DNA of 64,000 nucleotides from Terrabacter sp. Root85. GTDB lineage: Bacteria; Actinomycetota; Actinomycetes; Actinomycetales; Dermatophilaceae. Both the position numbers and the translations under genes were made by a program. Below, in pieces: positions 34,660 to 42,853 of the stretch. Every line of letters begins with the position of its first letter. The stretch's first letter is position 1. The DNA is taken from NCBI RefSeq assembly GCF_001429185.1, contig NZ_LMIW01000001.1, positions 1,143,490 to 1,207,489 on the forward strand, in the 5' to 3' direction. The notes beneath the pieces were generated by a model that worked only from the letters and a program-made list of their open reading frames with translations, was not told the DNA's origin and searched no databases.

Positions 34660-37035
34660 TCAGGTGGCCGCAGGTGGTATCCGGTCGACCGGCTCGCCAG
34701 GTAGCGCCAGTGCTGACAGCAGGAGCACGAGGCACATGAGCGTGAGTGCCGGGACGGCGTGCGGGTCGATGTCCATGCGGGTGTAGTACATCCACTCCGA
34801 GACCACAAAGCTGAGAGCGCCCACGGTCCAGCCACCGAGCAGGACCCGCCCGACAGCGCGTTCGAGCAGCACTGCGGACACGGTGAACGCCAACGTCAAC
34901 AGACCCCAGACCAAGGTGACGGCCCCCCAGTACGTCGAGGCCTGGTCCGCGACGTGAGAGGCGTACGCGATGAAGACGGCGGTCGTGGCGATCCCGAGAC
35001 CCAGGGCCACGACCGATGTCCAGGCACGCTGGTCGAACCGTCGGAACGGCACCCGTGTCCGCGACGTCACGGCCAGCAGGGTCGCGAGCGCTGTTGCGCC
35101 GACGAGGAGCTCACCGACCAACGCCACCAGCCAGCCGATGTCGACGCGGTCGGCGCCGGACGCGTTGAACACCCCGACGAGGGTGAGCGAGCCTGCACCG
35201 CAGGCGGCGCCGGTCGAGGTGAGCAGCGCCACCGCCACTGCTGCCCTGACACGGGGCACGAGCATCGTGACCCCGGCGGCCAGAGCCAGCAGGCCACGGG
35301 TGATTGCTGCGGGGAGCTGCTCGGGTGCGTTGTCGGCGTAGGTCCCGCCGTCGAACCAGGGCAGGAAGATGCTCAGGAGGAGGAGCAGCCCACCGACGAG
35401 GGTCGCCCCACCCGCGACTCGTCGCCACACAGGCGCCGTCGTGCGGTGTGCCGCGGCGGCCGTGACGGGGTCGGGCTGCGCGGGAAGGTCGCTGGGGACG
35501 GCAGGCTCGTCGGGTGTCGCGGGTGGAGCGGACGGTTGGGGCGGGGATACCGACTCGGCTTCCGCCGGCGCAGCGGTCGGTCCCACGACGGTGGCCGACG
35601 ACGCCGACGCAGGCCCTGACACCGACGCGTCGTCGCGTGAGGTCTCGACGGGCCGGAGTCGTCGACCGACGAACTGCTCGTCATCGGGTCCGGAGTGGGA
35701 GTCGGGGTCCGTCACGCTGGCCGCGGTCGCTGCGGGCTCGGGCGGGCGTGGAGGTGACTCGAGGAACCCGGTCCGACGTCCGACCGAGGCGGTGACCGGC
35801 ACGATGACGGACCCCGTCGGACTCGTCAGGGTGAGGCTGCCGGCATACGGCCTGTCGGTCGGGGAGAAGGTCACGGTCACGACGGAACCGTCCACGACAG
35901 CGCTGAGCGGTGGGTCGGCCTCGACGCGGACCTCTCGTGCCAGCGGCACGCCGGCCACCTGCAGCTCGCGCTCGACAGCGACCGCAGCCCCGAAGGCGAT
36001 CTCGCCGAAGTCCAGGGCCGGAGGGCTGACCCGGGGTGCCGAGGCGTCGATGACAGCGGCGGCATCGTCGGCCACGGACTTCGTGTCGGCACGGGCGACG
36101 GCCTGGAGCGCCTCGAGTGCGCCGAGCGCAACGCCCAGGTCGGGGTGTCCGAGCCGGTCGCGGAGCTCGACGACGGCACCGCGTCGGTAGGTCGGGTCGG
36201 GCTCACGCAGGGCCGCCACGATCGCCTCCGGGATCGGCACGGGCCGCACCTTCTTGTGGCGGCTCTTCGCGAGGTAGACGTCGCCGGACATCTCGACGTC
36301 CCGCCCGGGTGTCTGACGGGGATTTTGTTCTCGGACCCGGTCGAAGACGTAGTCGTAGAGCTCGCCCAGCGACACGAGGCCGTCCTCGTCGCGGTCCGCC
36401 TCGCCCGTCAGCAGCCCGTGCACGACCGCCGAGGTGAAGACCGACGGCTGGACCTCGTGGTCGCTGGTCAGGGTCGTCCCCTCGAACGCGTACTCCATGG
36501 CGCTCGAGGCACTGATCACCGCGCGCCCGCGGCCGCCTCCCAGGCGCCCGGCCGGGAAGCTCTCCATGACGTTCACCGGACCGGCCGCCCGAACCGCGAC
36601 GCCCTCGCCGAAGGCACCGCCGTAGCAGCAGTCGAGGAAGAGCACGATGGTGCGAGCCCGCGCGGTGCGCATGCAGCGCTGGATGAAGTCGGCCGGCACC
36701 GCCGTGGAGCCCAGCCGGTCCGGGCGGGTGTTGCGCGCCGCGACGAACAGCTCGCCCGAGTCGCTCTTGAGCCCGTGGCCTGAGAAGTGCAGCAGCAGCA
36801 GGTCGTCCGGGCGACTCTCCGTGAAGAGGTCGTCGATGTGCGACTGCACCTCGTAGGAGGCGGCGTTGTGCACGATCGACACCTCGAAGCCGCCGATCTC
36901 CGGATCGCCGAGGACGGCCGCGAGGGCGCGCGCGTCGGCCTCGGGGGCGCGCAGCTGGCCGAGGCTCGCGTGGTCGTAGGTGTCGTTGGCGATGATGAGC
37001 GCTCGCCGGGCGCCGGCCGCCGCGGTGTCGTTCAT
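34660..37035 (-). CDS. Caspase-like (C14) protease with EF-hand-like motif and membrane domain
   Basis: The 791-aa protein starts at ATG 37035, overlapping the upstream EACC1-like gene by 4 bp. The N-terminal metacaspase-like domain has RRALIIANDTYDHASLGQL (10-28), catalytic His87 in LLLHFSGHGLKSDSGELFVA and Cys137 in TIVLFLDCCYGGAFG. An EF-hand-like DRDEDGLVSLGELYDYVFD lies near 238-256. Next comes an Ig/MSP-like region with SPPALDFGEIAFG, a long Pro/Ser/Ala-rich linker (about 440-545), then about seven hydrophobic helices (about 555-780) that anchor it in the membrane. The fold suggests a regulated membrane-tethered protease effector. It uses backbone-like codons and a GTATGCC 7-mer. Confidence 0.82.
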   Translation of the reverse strand: MNDTAAAGARRALIIANDTYDHASLGQLRAPEADARALAAVLGDPEIGGFEVSIVHNAASYEVQSHIDDLFTESRPDDLLLLHFSGHGLKSDSGELFVAARNTRPDRLGSTAVPADFIQRCMRTARARTIVLFLDCCYGGAFGEGVAVRAAGPVNVMESFPAGRLGGGRGRAVISASSAMEYAFEGTTLTSDHEVQPSVFTSAVVHGLLTGEADRDEDGLVSLGELYDYVFDRVREQNPRQTPGRDVEMSGDVYLAKSRHKKVRPVPIPEAIVAALREPDPTYRRGAVVELRDRLGHPDLGVALGALEALQAVARADTKSVADDAAAVIDASAPRVSPPALDFGEIAFGAAVAVERELQVAGVPLAREVRVEADPPLSAVVDGSVVTVTFSPTDRPYAGSLTLTSPTGSVIVPVTASVGRRTGFLESPPRPPEPAATAASVTDPDSHSGPDDEQFVGRRLRPVETSRDDASVSGPASASSATVVGPTAAPAEAESVSPPQPSAPPATPDEPAVPSDLPAQPDPVTAAAAHRTTAPVWRRVAGGATLVGGLLLLLSIFLPWFDGGTYADNAPEQLPAAITRGLLALAAGVTMLVPRVRAAVAVALLTSTGAACGAGSLTLVGVFNASGADRVDIGWLVALVGELLVGATALATLLAVTSRTRVPFRRFDQRAWTSVVALGLGIATTAVFIAYASHVADQASTYWGAVTLVWGLLTLAFTVSAVLLERAVGRVLLGGWTVGALSFVVSEWMYYTRMDIDPHAVPALTLMCLVLLLSALALPGEPVDRIPPAAT

Positions 37036-37424
37036 GGCGGTGGTGCCCCGTGCCGCGCCAAGAAGATCCTGAGCAGGTCCTCCTGCTCGACCGAGCTGGC
37101 CCCGGACAGCTCGATGACGTCGCCGCTGATCTCGAGCCGCACGCTTCGCGTCTCCTCGGACGCGCGCCCGAGCCACGCCCGCAGCGACGAGATGAGCCCC
37201 GCGAGACCACCTGATCCGATCACCGCGACGGCCAGGGCGTTCATCGTCTCGGGGTCCAGCCCGCGCGCGCCGGGTTCGACAGGTCCGGGGAGCTGTCCCG
37301 AGGACGGCACGACATCGACGGCGTCCACGTGCCGCAGCTCCTGACGGAACTGTCGGTGCAGCAGGTCGACACGCGCGGCATCGGCCCCACGCTCGTGGAG
37401 CGTCACGTCAATGCTCGTCCCCAT
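37032..37424 (-). CDS. EACC1-like effector-associated protein
   Basis: The 130-aa protein is translationally coupled to the caspase-like gene (ATGA overlap). It resembles effector-associated constant component 1 (EACC1), a small domain described in actinobacterial conflict systems next to caspase-type and other effectors. Visible features are a hydrophobic central stretch, NALAVAVIGSGGLAGLISSL (about 62-81), and a C-terminal strand-helix signature, VRLEISGDVIELSGASSVEQ then EDLLRIFLARHG. Inferred role: adaptor or sensor controlling the protease. Homology is judged by eye. Confidence 0.6.
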   Translation of the reverse strand: MGTSIDVTLHERGADAARVDLLHRQFRQELRHVDAVDVVPSSGQLPGPVEPGARGLDPETMNALAVAVIGSGGLAGLISSLRAWLGRASEETRSVRLEISGDVIELSGASSVEQEDLLRIFLARHGAPPP

Positions 37425-37579
37425 CGGCCCACCTCACGGCGCCGGACCCGCTTCCTTTCGATGGTAGCGGGGCCCGGCGCGAGCGAGACGTGGCTTTCAA
37501 CAGGTCAGGAGACACTCCCGGGCCCGCGGGTCCGGTCGTTGGGGCGCCGGGACGGGTCGGGCGAGGGCAGACTGCCGTC

Positions 37580-38935
37580 ATGAGCTCGAGCGTGCCGGAC
37601 GCCGATGACCTCACCGAGTCCCTCACCCGCCAAGGCGTACGCGTCGTGGCCGGGTGGGCGACCAACGCCTCCAACCTCGTCCACGCGAAGTCGATGCCCG
37701 TCGAGCGCACGGCCGCCTTCGTCGCCGCCGGAGCCGGCATGTCGCCGGTCCACCACGGCTACTCCCTCGACGGCTCGATCCAGTTCACGCCGTTCTACGA
37801 CGCGGTCGGCGACCTGCGGATGCGTCTCGTGCCCGAGGGCGTACGCGTGCTGCCCGGTGGGCTGGCCGCTGGGCCCACCCACGTGGTGACGCAGGACGGC
37901 GAGCCGGACCCGACCGCGCCGCGGCACGTCCTGGCCGAGGTGGTCGCCCGGCTGGCCGCCGCCGGCCTGACCGCCCGGGTCGGCCACGAGCTCGAGTTCG
38001 TCCTCGTCGCACCGGACGGCTCTGCGCTCCCGCACGGCGCGTGGACGCCCTACGGCCTGTCGGTTGTCGTCGACCGATCGGCGCTCATCGCCGAGATCGT
38101 CGATGTCGCGGCGGCTGCCGGGCTCGGGATCGAGCAGCTCCATGCGGAGTACGGCCCCCACCAGCTCGAGGTGTCGCTGGCGCCGGCAGGCCCCGTCGAG
38201 GCCGCGGACTCGGTGGTCCTGCTCAAGACCGTCATCGGGATCGTCACCCGCGCGCACGGCCTGGCGGCCTCCTTCTCACCGGTCCCCTTCGCCAGCACGG
38301 TCGGCAACGGCGCGCACCAGCACCTCTCCCTCGCCTCCGAGGGCGTCAACCTCTTCGACGACCCGGCGGTCACGACGCCGCACCGCCTGTCGACGCGGGG
38401 TGGGCACGCCATCGCCGGGCTTCTCGACGGGCTCATCGGGGCGCAGGCCGTCCTCACGGGCTCGATCGTCTCGGGTCGTAGGCTCCGACCCGGTCTGTGG
38501 TCGGGAGCGACGATCTGCTGGGGCGCCGAGAACCGCGAGGCCGCAGTGCGTTTCCTCGCCGGCGGACCCTCGAACCCGCACGGCGCGAACATCGAGGCGA
38601 AGCTCGCGGACCCGTCGGCAAACCCCTACCTCGCCTCGGCGGTGCTGCTCGGCCTGATCCATGACGGCATCCAGCGCCGGTTGCCGCTCCCGCCTGAAAC
38701 CGTCCGCGACACAGGGCAGCTCGACGACGCCGACCGCGCGCGGACCGGACTCTCGCTCGTCCTGACCGACCAGGGTGCGATTCTCGACGCCTTCACCGGA
38801 TCGGTCGCTGAGCGCGTCCTCGGTGAGCGGGCGGCGGCAGCCCTGCTCGCCGTCCGACGCCACGAGCGGGACGCCTTCGCGGGCCTCGCACCTGAGCAGC
38901 TCTGCGAGCGTCTCCGACTCACCTGGTCGATCTGA
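37580..38935 (+). CDS. Glutamine synthetase-family protein (FluG-like GS domain)
   Basis: ATP-dependent ligase joining an amine to glutamate. Length is 451 aa from ATG 37580. The catalytic half has ARVGHELEFVLVAPDG (Glu metal ligands, about 136-150), GNGAHQHLSL (about 246-255), RPGLWSGATICWGAENREAA and ANIEAKLADPSANPYLASAV. These are type I/III GS signatures but the protein diverges from biosynthetic GlnA and lacks the adenylylation Tyr loop that I can identify. With the next gene, 1 bp away, it forms the two halves of fungal FluG. The likely substrate is an amine or gamma-glutamyl compound other than ammonia. Confidence 0.82.
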   Translation: MSSSVPDADDLTESLTRQGVRVVAGWATNASNLVHAKSMPVERTAAFVAAGAGMSPVHHGYSLDGSIQFTPFYDAVGDLRMRLVPEGVRVLPGGLAAGPTHVVTQDGEPDPTAPRHVLAEVVARLAAAGLTARVGHELEFVLVAPDGSALPHGAWTPYGLSVVVDRSALIAEIVDVAAAAGLGIEQLHAEYGPHQLEVSLAPAGPVEAADSVVLLKTVIGIVTRAHGLAASFSPVPFASTVGNGAHQHLSLASEGVNLFDDPAVTTPHRLSTRGGHAIAGLLDGLIGAQAVLTGSIVSGRRLRPGLWSGATICWGAENREAAVRFLAGGPSNPHGANIEAKLADPSANPYLASAVLLGLIHDGIQRRLPLPPETVRDTGQLDDADRARTGLSLVLTDQGAILDAFTGSVAERVLGERAAAALLAVRRHERDAFAGLAPEQLCERLRLTWSI

Positions 38936-38936
38936 G

Positions 38937-40109
38937 ATGACGCTCGGCCTCGACGGAGCCGCACGCGACCTGCTCGCCGAGCTCGCCGCCACGCCCCTCG
39001 TCGACCACCACGTGCACGGCGCCTTCCGAGCGGCTCCCAGCCGGGCGGCCTACGGCGACGCGCTCAACGAGGCCGACACCGACCCCCTGCTTCCCGACGT
39101 GGACCCCTTCGACAGCCAGGTGGGCTTCGCGGTCCGTGCGTGGTGCGCTCCCCTGCTCGGGCTCGACCGCCACGCGAGTCCCGACGACTACTGGGCCCGG
39201 CGGTCCGAGCTCGGCGAGGACGAGGTCAACCGGCGCTTCCTCGCCGCGGCGGGGGTCAGCGACTGGCTCGTCGACACCGGGCATCGAGCGGACGACCTGC
39301 TGACGCCCACCGAGCTCGCCGCCACCGGCGGCGGCCGCGCCCACGAGGTCGTGAGGCTCGAGTCGCTCGCCGAGTCGATGGTGGCCGACGGGATCGAACC
39401 GACGGCGTATGCCGCCGCATTCCGCACGCTGCTCGCCGAGCGGGCGCGTGGTGGCGTCGCGGCGAAGTCGGTGCTCGCCTACCGTGCGGGGTTCGACGTC
39501 GACCTGAGCCGTCCGAGCGACGCCCAGGTCGAACGCCACGTCGCGGCCTGGCTCAGGGACGTGGCACGCACCGGCTCGGTCCGACTCACCGACCCGCGGC
39601 TCATCGCCTTCGGCATCCACGAGGCGGCCGAGCTGGGACTGCCCCTGCAGCTCCACGTCGGCCTCGGCGACCGGGACATGGACCTGCGCCGCTCCGACCC
39701 CCTGCTCCTCACCGACCTCCTCCGGCTGCCCGAGATCGCGCGCGTGCCGGTCATGCTGCTGCACTGCTACCCGTTCGAGCGACAGGCTGGCTACCTCGCG
39801 CAGGCCTTCCGCAACGTCTTCCTCGACGTCGGGCTCTCGGTGAACTTCGTAGGGGCGCGGGCGACCGCGCTCGTGGCTCGCAGCCTCGAGCTCGCCCCCT
39901 TCGGCCAGGTGCTCTACAGCTCGGACGCCTGTGGTCCGTCCGAGCTGCACTTCCTCGGAGCACGCTTGTGGCGCAACGCGATCGCCCGGGTGGTCGGTGG
40001 CTTCGTCGACGCCGACGAGTGGTCCGCCGTGGACGCCAGCAGGGTCGTCCGGATGATCGCCCGCGACAACGCCGTCCGCGCCTACGGCCTGCCGGCGACC
40101 GGTCCCTGA
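38937..40109 (+). CDS. Amidohydrolase (amidohydrolase_2 / FluG N-domain type)
   Basis: Metal-dependent TIM-barrel hydrolase of 390 aa. The first-strand metal motif is LVDHHVHGAF (about 20-29). Other ligand regions are LPLQLHVGLGDRD (about 237-249), VPVMLLHCYPFERQAGYLAQ (about 270-289) and LYSSDACGPSELHFLG (about 325-340), where the Asp is the usual catalytic metal ligand. It starts 1 bp after the GS-like gene. The pair parallels fungal FluG, where an amidohydrolase domain is fused in front of a GS domain. It is probably a gamma-glutamyl-amide or related metabolic pair; the substrate is unknown. Confidence 0.8.
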   Translation: MTLGLDGAARDLLAELAATPLVDHHVHGAFRAAPSRAAYGDALNEADTDPLLPDVDPFDSQVGFAVRAWCAPLLGLDRHASPDDYWARRSELGEDEVNRRFLAAAGVSDWLVDTGHRADDLLTPTELAATGGGRAHEVVRLESLAESMVADGIEPTAYAAAFRTLLAERARGGVAAKSVLAYRAGFDVDLSRPSDAQVERHVAAWLRDVARTGSVRLTDPRLIAFGIHEAAELGLPLQLHVGLGDRDMDLRRSDPLLLTDLLRLPEIARVPVMLLHCYPFERQAGYLAQAFRNVFLDVGLSVNFVGARATALVARSLELAPFGQVLYSSDACGPSELHFLGARLWRNAIARVVGGFVDADEWSAVDASRVVRMIARDNAVRAYGLPATGP

Positions 40110-40118
40110 GACGACGAA

Positions 40119-40177
40119 GGCCCGGTTCGAGGTGGTCGCGTGCGTGTTTCCACGCGCGGACTACCTCGAACCGGGCC
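40119..40177. terminator. Long bidirectional hairpin terminator, copy 1
   Basis: GGCCCGGTTCGAGGT (40119-40133) pairs perfectly with ACCTCGAACCGGGCC (40163-40177), with further pairing inside (TCGCGTG/CACGCG). It separates convergent genes and is followed by CGACCCGGCGG. A close copy lies at 46179-46231. Confidence 0.85.
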
Positions 40178-40193
40178 CGACCCGGCGGTCGAC

Positions 40194-42635
40194 TCAGCGA
40201 GCCGACGCCGGCAGGTGGATCGTCAGGTAGCGGTTCTCGCCCTCACGGAGGGTGACGACGGTGGCGCCGGACTCGGTCGACGACGAGTCGTACCAGGCCT
40301 CCTCGCCCGTGTAGGCGTTCTCGAGGTGGATGCGGAAGTCGCCGGCCGGCAGGGTGACGGGCCGGAAGGTGTTGCCACCGAACACGTCGAAGTCACCCAT
40401 GTGTGCACCGGTCGAGCTCTCGATGAACCCGATCCAGCCCTCGCCGGCAGGAGACCCATCGGCGTTGACGAGCTCGCCGGAGATCGTGCTGGCCGGCGCG
40501 AGCTGTGCCGAGAAGGCGGCGGACCGCCCCGCCTTGATCGTGATCGGCGTCGCACCCTCGTACGTCGTCGAGTTGCCCGACCACTCCGGTGCCCACGTGC
40601 CCGAGCTGAAGTAGCCGGTGTAGACAACCGGACGGTAGGTGCCCGCCGCGATCAGGCCGAGCGTGTAGCGCCCGTCCGCGTCGGTCGTGGCGCAGTCGAA
40701 GCACTCGCCGCTGCGGTCGAGCAGCTGCCCACGCGGGTTGACGGTGGCCCCCTCCACGGGGTTGCCGAACGGGTCGGTGATCCGGCCCGAGATCGTCACC
40801 GGCGGGTCGATCTTGACGTTGCGGATCGTCTTCGTCGCGCCGGCCTTGACCGTGACGAGGTCGGCTGTCGCCTGCGAGGTCGCCTTGAACGCCCAGACGT
40901 CACCCGACGGGTAGGGGCCGTGGCCCATCCCGAGGTGGACGGCATACGACCCGGCCGGGAGGCCTGAGACCGTCCAACGGCCGGTCGCGTCGCTGCACGT
41001 CGCGACCTGGCCGTCGACGCGCGCGCCGGCGTGGCCGACGTACGCGTCGGGGCAGGCGCCGGCGAGAGGCGTGCCGAGCTTGGCGTCGACGGCGAGGCCG
41101 GTGATCGTCGCGCTCTTCGCGAGCGCTGCGTCGACGATGGTCGGCCGGCCACGGACGACGCTGAACGTGTCGGCGGCCGTCAGGGCCGCCTTGTCGTCGT
41201 AGTACTCCTGGACGAACCGGCCTTCCGGGTCGGAGATGCGCGCCGTGAAGGTGCCTCCACCGCCCCAGAGGTCGGCCTCGTAGTGACCCGATGCGTCGGT
41301 GCAGGCCTGGCCCGCCGTCTCGGGCCAGTCGACGACGGGCATCCGGATGACGTCCACGCACGCGCCCTCGACGGGAGCGCCGGTCGTGCTCGTGACGGTG
41401 CCGCTGACCTGTGCTCCGGGCAGCAGCTGGTCGGACGCGTCGACGGTCTCGCCCTCACCGACGGTGAAGACCGTGGCCTCGTCGCGGGTCGAGGCTCCGA
41501 CGGCCCACTGGTCCGCGCCTCCGGACGAGAGCTCGACGCGGTAGGCGCCGGGAGCGACGACGGACCGCCACGTCCCGTCCATCTCGATCGACGCGTAGAG
41601 ACTCGGCGAACCGTCGTCGGGCTCGATGTAGACGTAGCCGTCCGAGACGGGCTGACCGTCGGTCCCGCGCAGGGTGCCGGTCAGGGAACTGCCGGTGGCG
41701 AGTGCGACGTCGACGGTCGCCGGGGTGACGTACTCGTCGGCCGTGCCGAAGTCGGACGCGTCCTGGGCCCACTCGCCGAGGTGGATCCCGTCGTAGCTGC
41801 TGACCTCGACCTTGTAGCCGACCCCGACGGGCAGCCCGTAGATCTTCCACTGGCCGGTCGTGCCGTCTTCCCATCCGGTGCACGCGGAGGAGGCGTAGTC
41901 GTACGTCTCCGCGACGTAGGCCGTGACGCAGCCGTCGAGGGGTGCTCCGGTCCGGGCGTCGGTGATGGTCCCCTCGAGTGACACCGCCTCCTCGACGGTC
42001 AGGACGTCGTCGACGGTCGTGTCGGCACCGGCAGCAGCGGTGAACACCGTGGCTGCTCCGCGGTCAGCCGCACCGGTGGCCCACTGGTGGAACGGCTGGT
42101 TGCTGAACTCGACCTGGTAGCTCCCCGGAGCGACGAGCGCGCGCCAGGTGCCGTCCGAGACGTAGGCGAAACCCGTGGCGGCGGCAGCGTTCTCGGGCCA
42201 CAGCGACACCGAGGTGCCGTCGGCGGGCGAGCCGTCGGACCGGGTGAGGTGCCCCGTGACGACGGCGCCCTCGGCCACCCGCGCCGCGACGGTTGCGGGA
42301 GCCACGACCTCGGCCGCCGAGTCGAAGCCGTCGGCGTCCGTGGCCCACTCGGGCAGGTGGACGCCGTCGTAGGGCTGGATCTCGACCTTGTAGGCGACGC
42401 CGGACTCGGTCGTGGTGACGCTCCACGCGCCGAGCTCGTCGGTGCAGGCCTGGTCGATGTACGAGTACGACGTGTCGTAGACGATGACGCAGGCCGGGAC
42501 GGCGGCGCCCGTGGCGTCGTCGACGACCGTCCCCGAGAGGGTGGCGGGTTCGGCGGATGCAGGAGCGGCGACGACCGAGGTGGCGATCAACGCCCCCGCC
42601 AGTGCCGCTCCCACGCGCTGCAGTGCTGAACGCAT
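40194..42635 (-). CDS. Secreted multidomain carboxypeptidase-regulatory-like repeat protein
   Basis: The 813-aa protein starts at ATG 42635 with a signal peptide (MRSALQRVGAALAGALIATS, cleavage after ASA near residue 28). The rest is about seven beta-sandwich repeats of the CarboxypepD_reg/Cna-B type. Each opens like LSGTVVDDATGAAVPACVIV or ISGRITDPFGNPVEGATVNP and has a DADGRYTLGLIAAGTYRP-type closing strand. Paired cysteines in several repeats suggest disulfides. No enzymatic motif or LPXTG anchor is seen. It is probably an exported surface or adhesion protein. It is divergent from the next secreted protein. Confidence 0.78.
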   Translation of the reverse strand: MRSALQRVGAALAGALIATSVVAAPASAEPATLSGTVVDDATGAAVPACVIVYDTSYSYIDQACTDELGAWSVTTTESGVAYKVEIQPYDGVHLPEWATDADGFDSAAEVVAPATVAARVAEGAVVTGHLTRSDGSPADGTSVSLWPENAAAATGFAYVSDGTWRALVAPGSYQVEFSNQPFHQWATGAADRGAATVFTAAAGADTTVDDVLTVEEAVSLEGTITDARTGAPLDGCVTAYVAETYDYASSACTGWEDGTTGQWKIYGLPVGVGYKVEVSSYDGIHLGEWAQDASDFGTADEYVTPATVDVALATGSSLTGTLRGTDGQPVSDGYVYIEPDDGSPSLYASIEMDGTWRSVVAPGAYRVELSSGGADQWAVGASTRDEATVFTVGEGETVDASDQLLPGAQVSGTVTSTTGAPVEGACVDVIRMPVVDWPETAGQACTDASGHYEADLWGGGGTFTARISDPEGRFVQEYYDDKAALTAADTFSVVRGRPTIVDAALAKSATITGLAVDAKLGTPLAGACPDAYVGHAGARVDGQVATCSDATGRWTVSGLPAGSYAVHLGMGHGPYPSGDVWAFKATSQATADLVTVKAGATKTIRNVKIDPPVTISGRITDPFGNPVEGATVNPRGQLLDRSGECFDCATTDADGRYTLGLIAAGTYRPVVYTGYFSSGTWAPEWSGNSTTYEGATPITIKAGRSAAFSAQLAPASTISGELVNADGSPAGEGWIGFIESSTGAHMGDFDVFGGNTFRPVTLPAGDFRIHLENAYTGEEAWYDSSSTESGATVVTLREGENRYLTIHLPASAR

Positions 42636-42853
42636 GTGTGAGGTGCCTTCTGTGAGTCCCCTGTTGCTCCGGCGGCTGCCGGGCGAGCAGAACGTAGCAG
42701 TGCGGACCGACACGATCGAGACATAGCACGGTCCTCGTTGAGGACGACGTGTCACGACGACCTGCGGATGCGGGTGATCCGGGGGAACGTCGCCGTTTCG
42801 CACGCGTTCGCGGCATACTTCGTCGGACATCGCTGCGGGTGACAGGGGAACAC

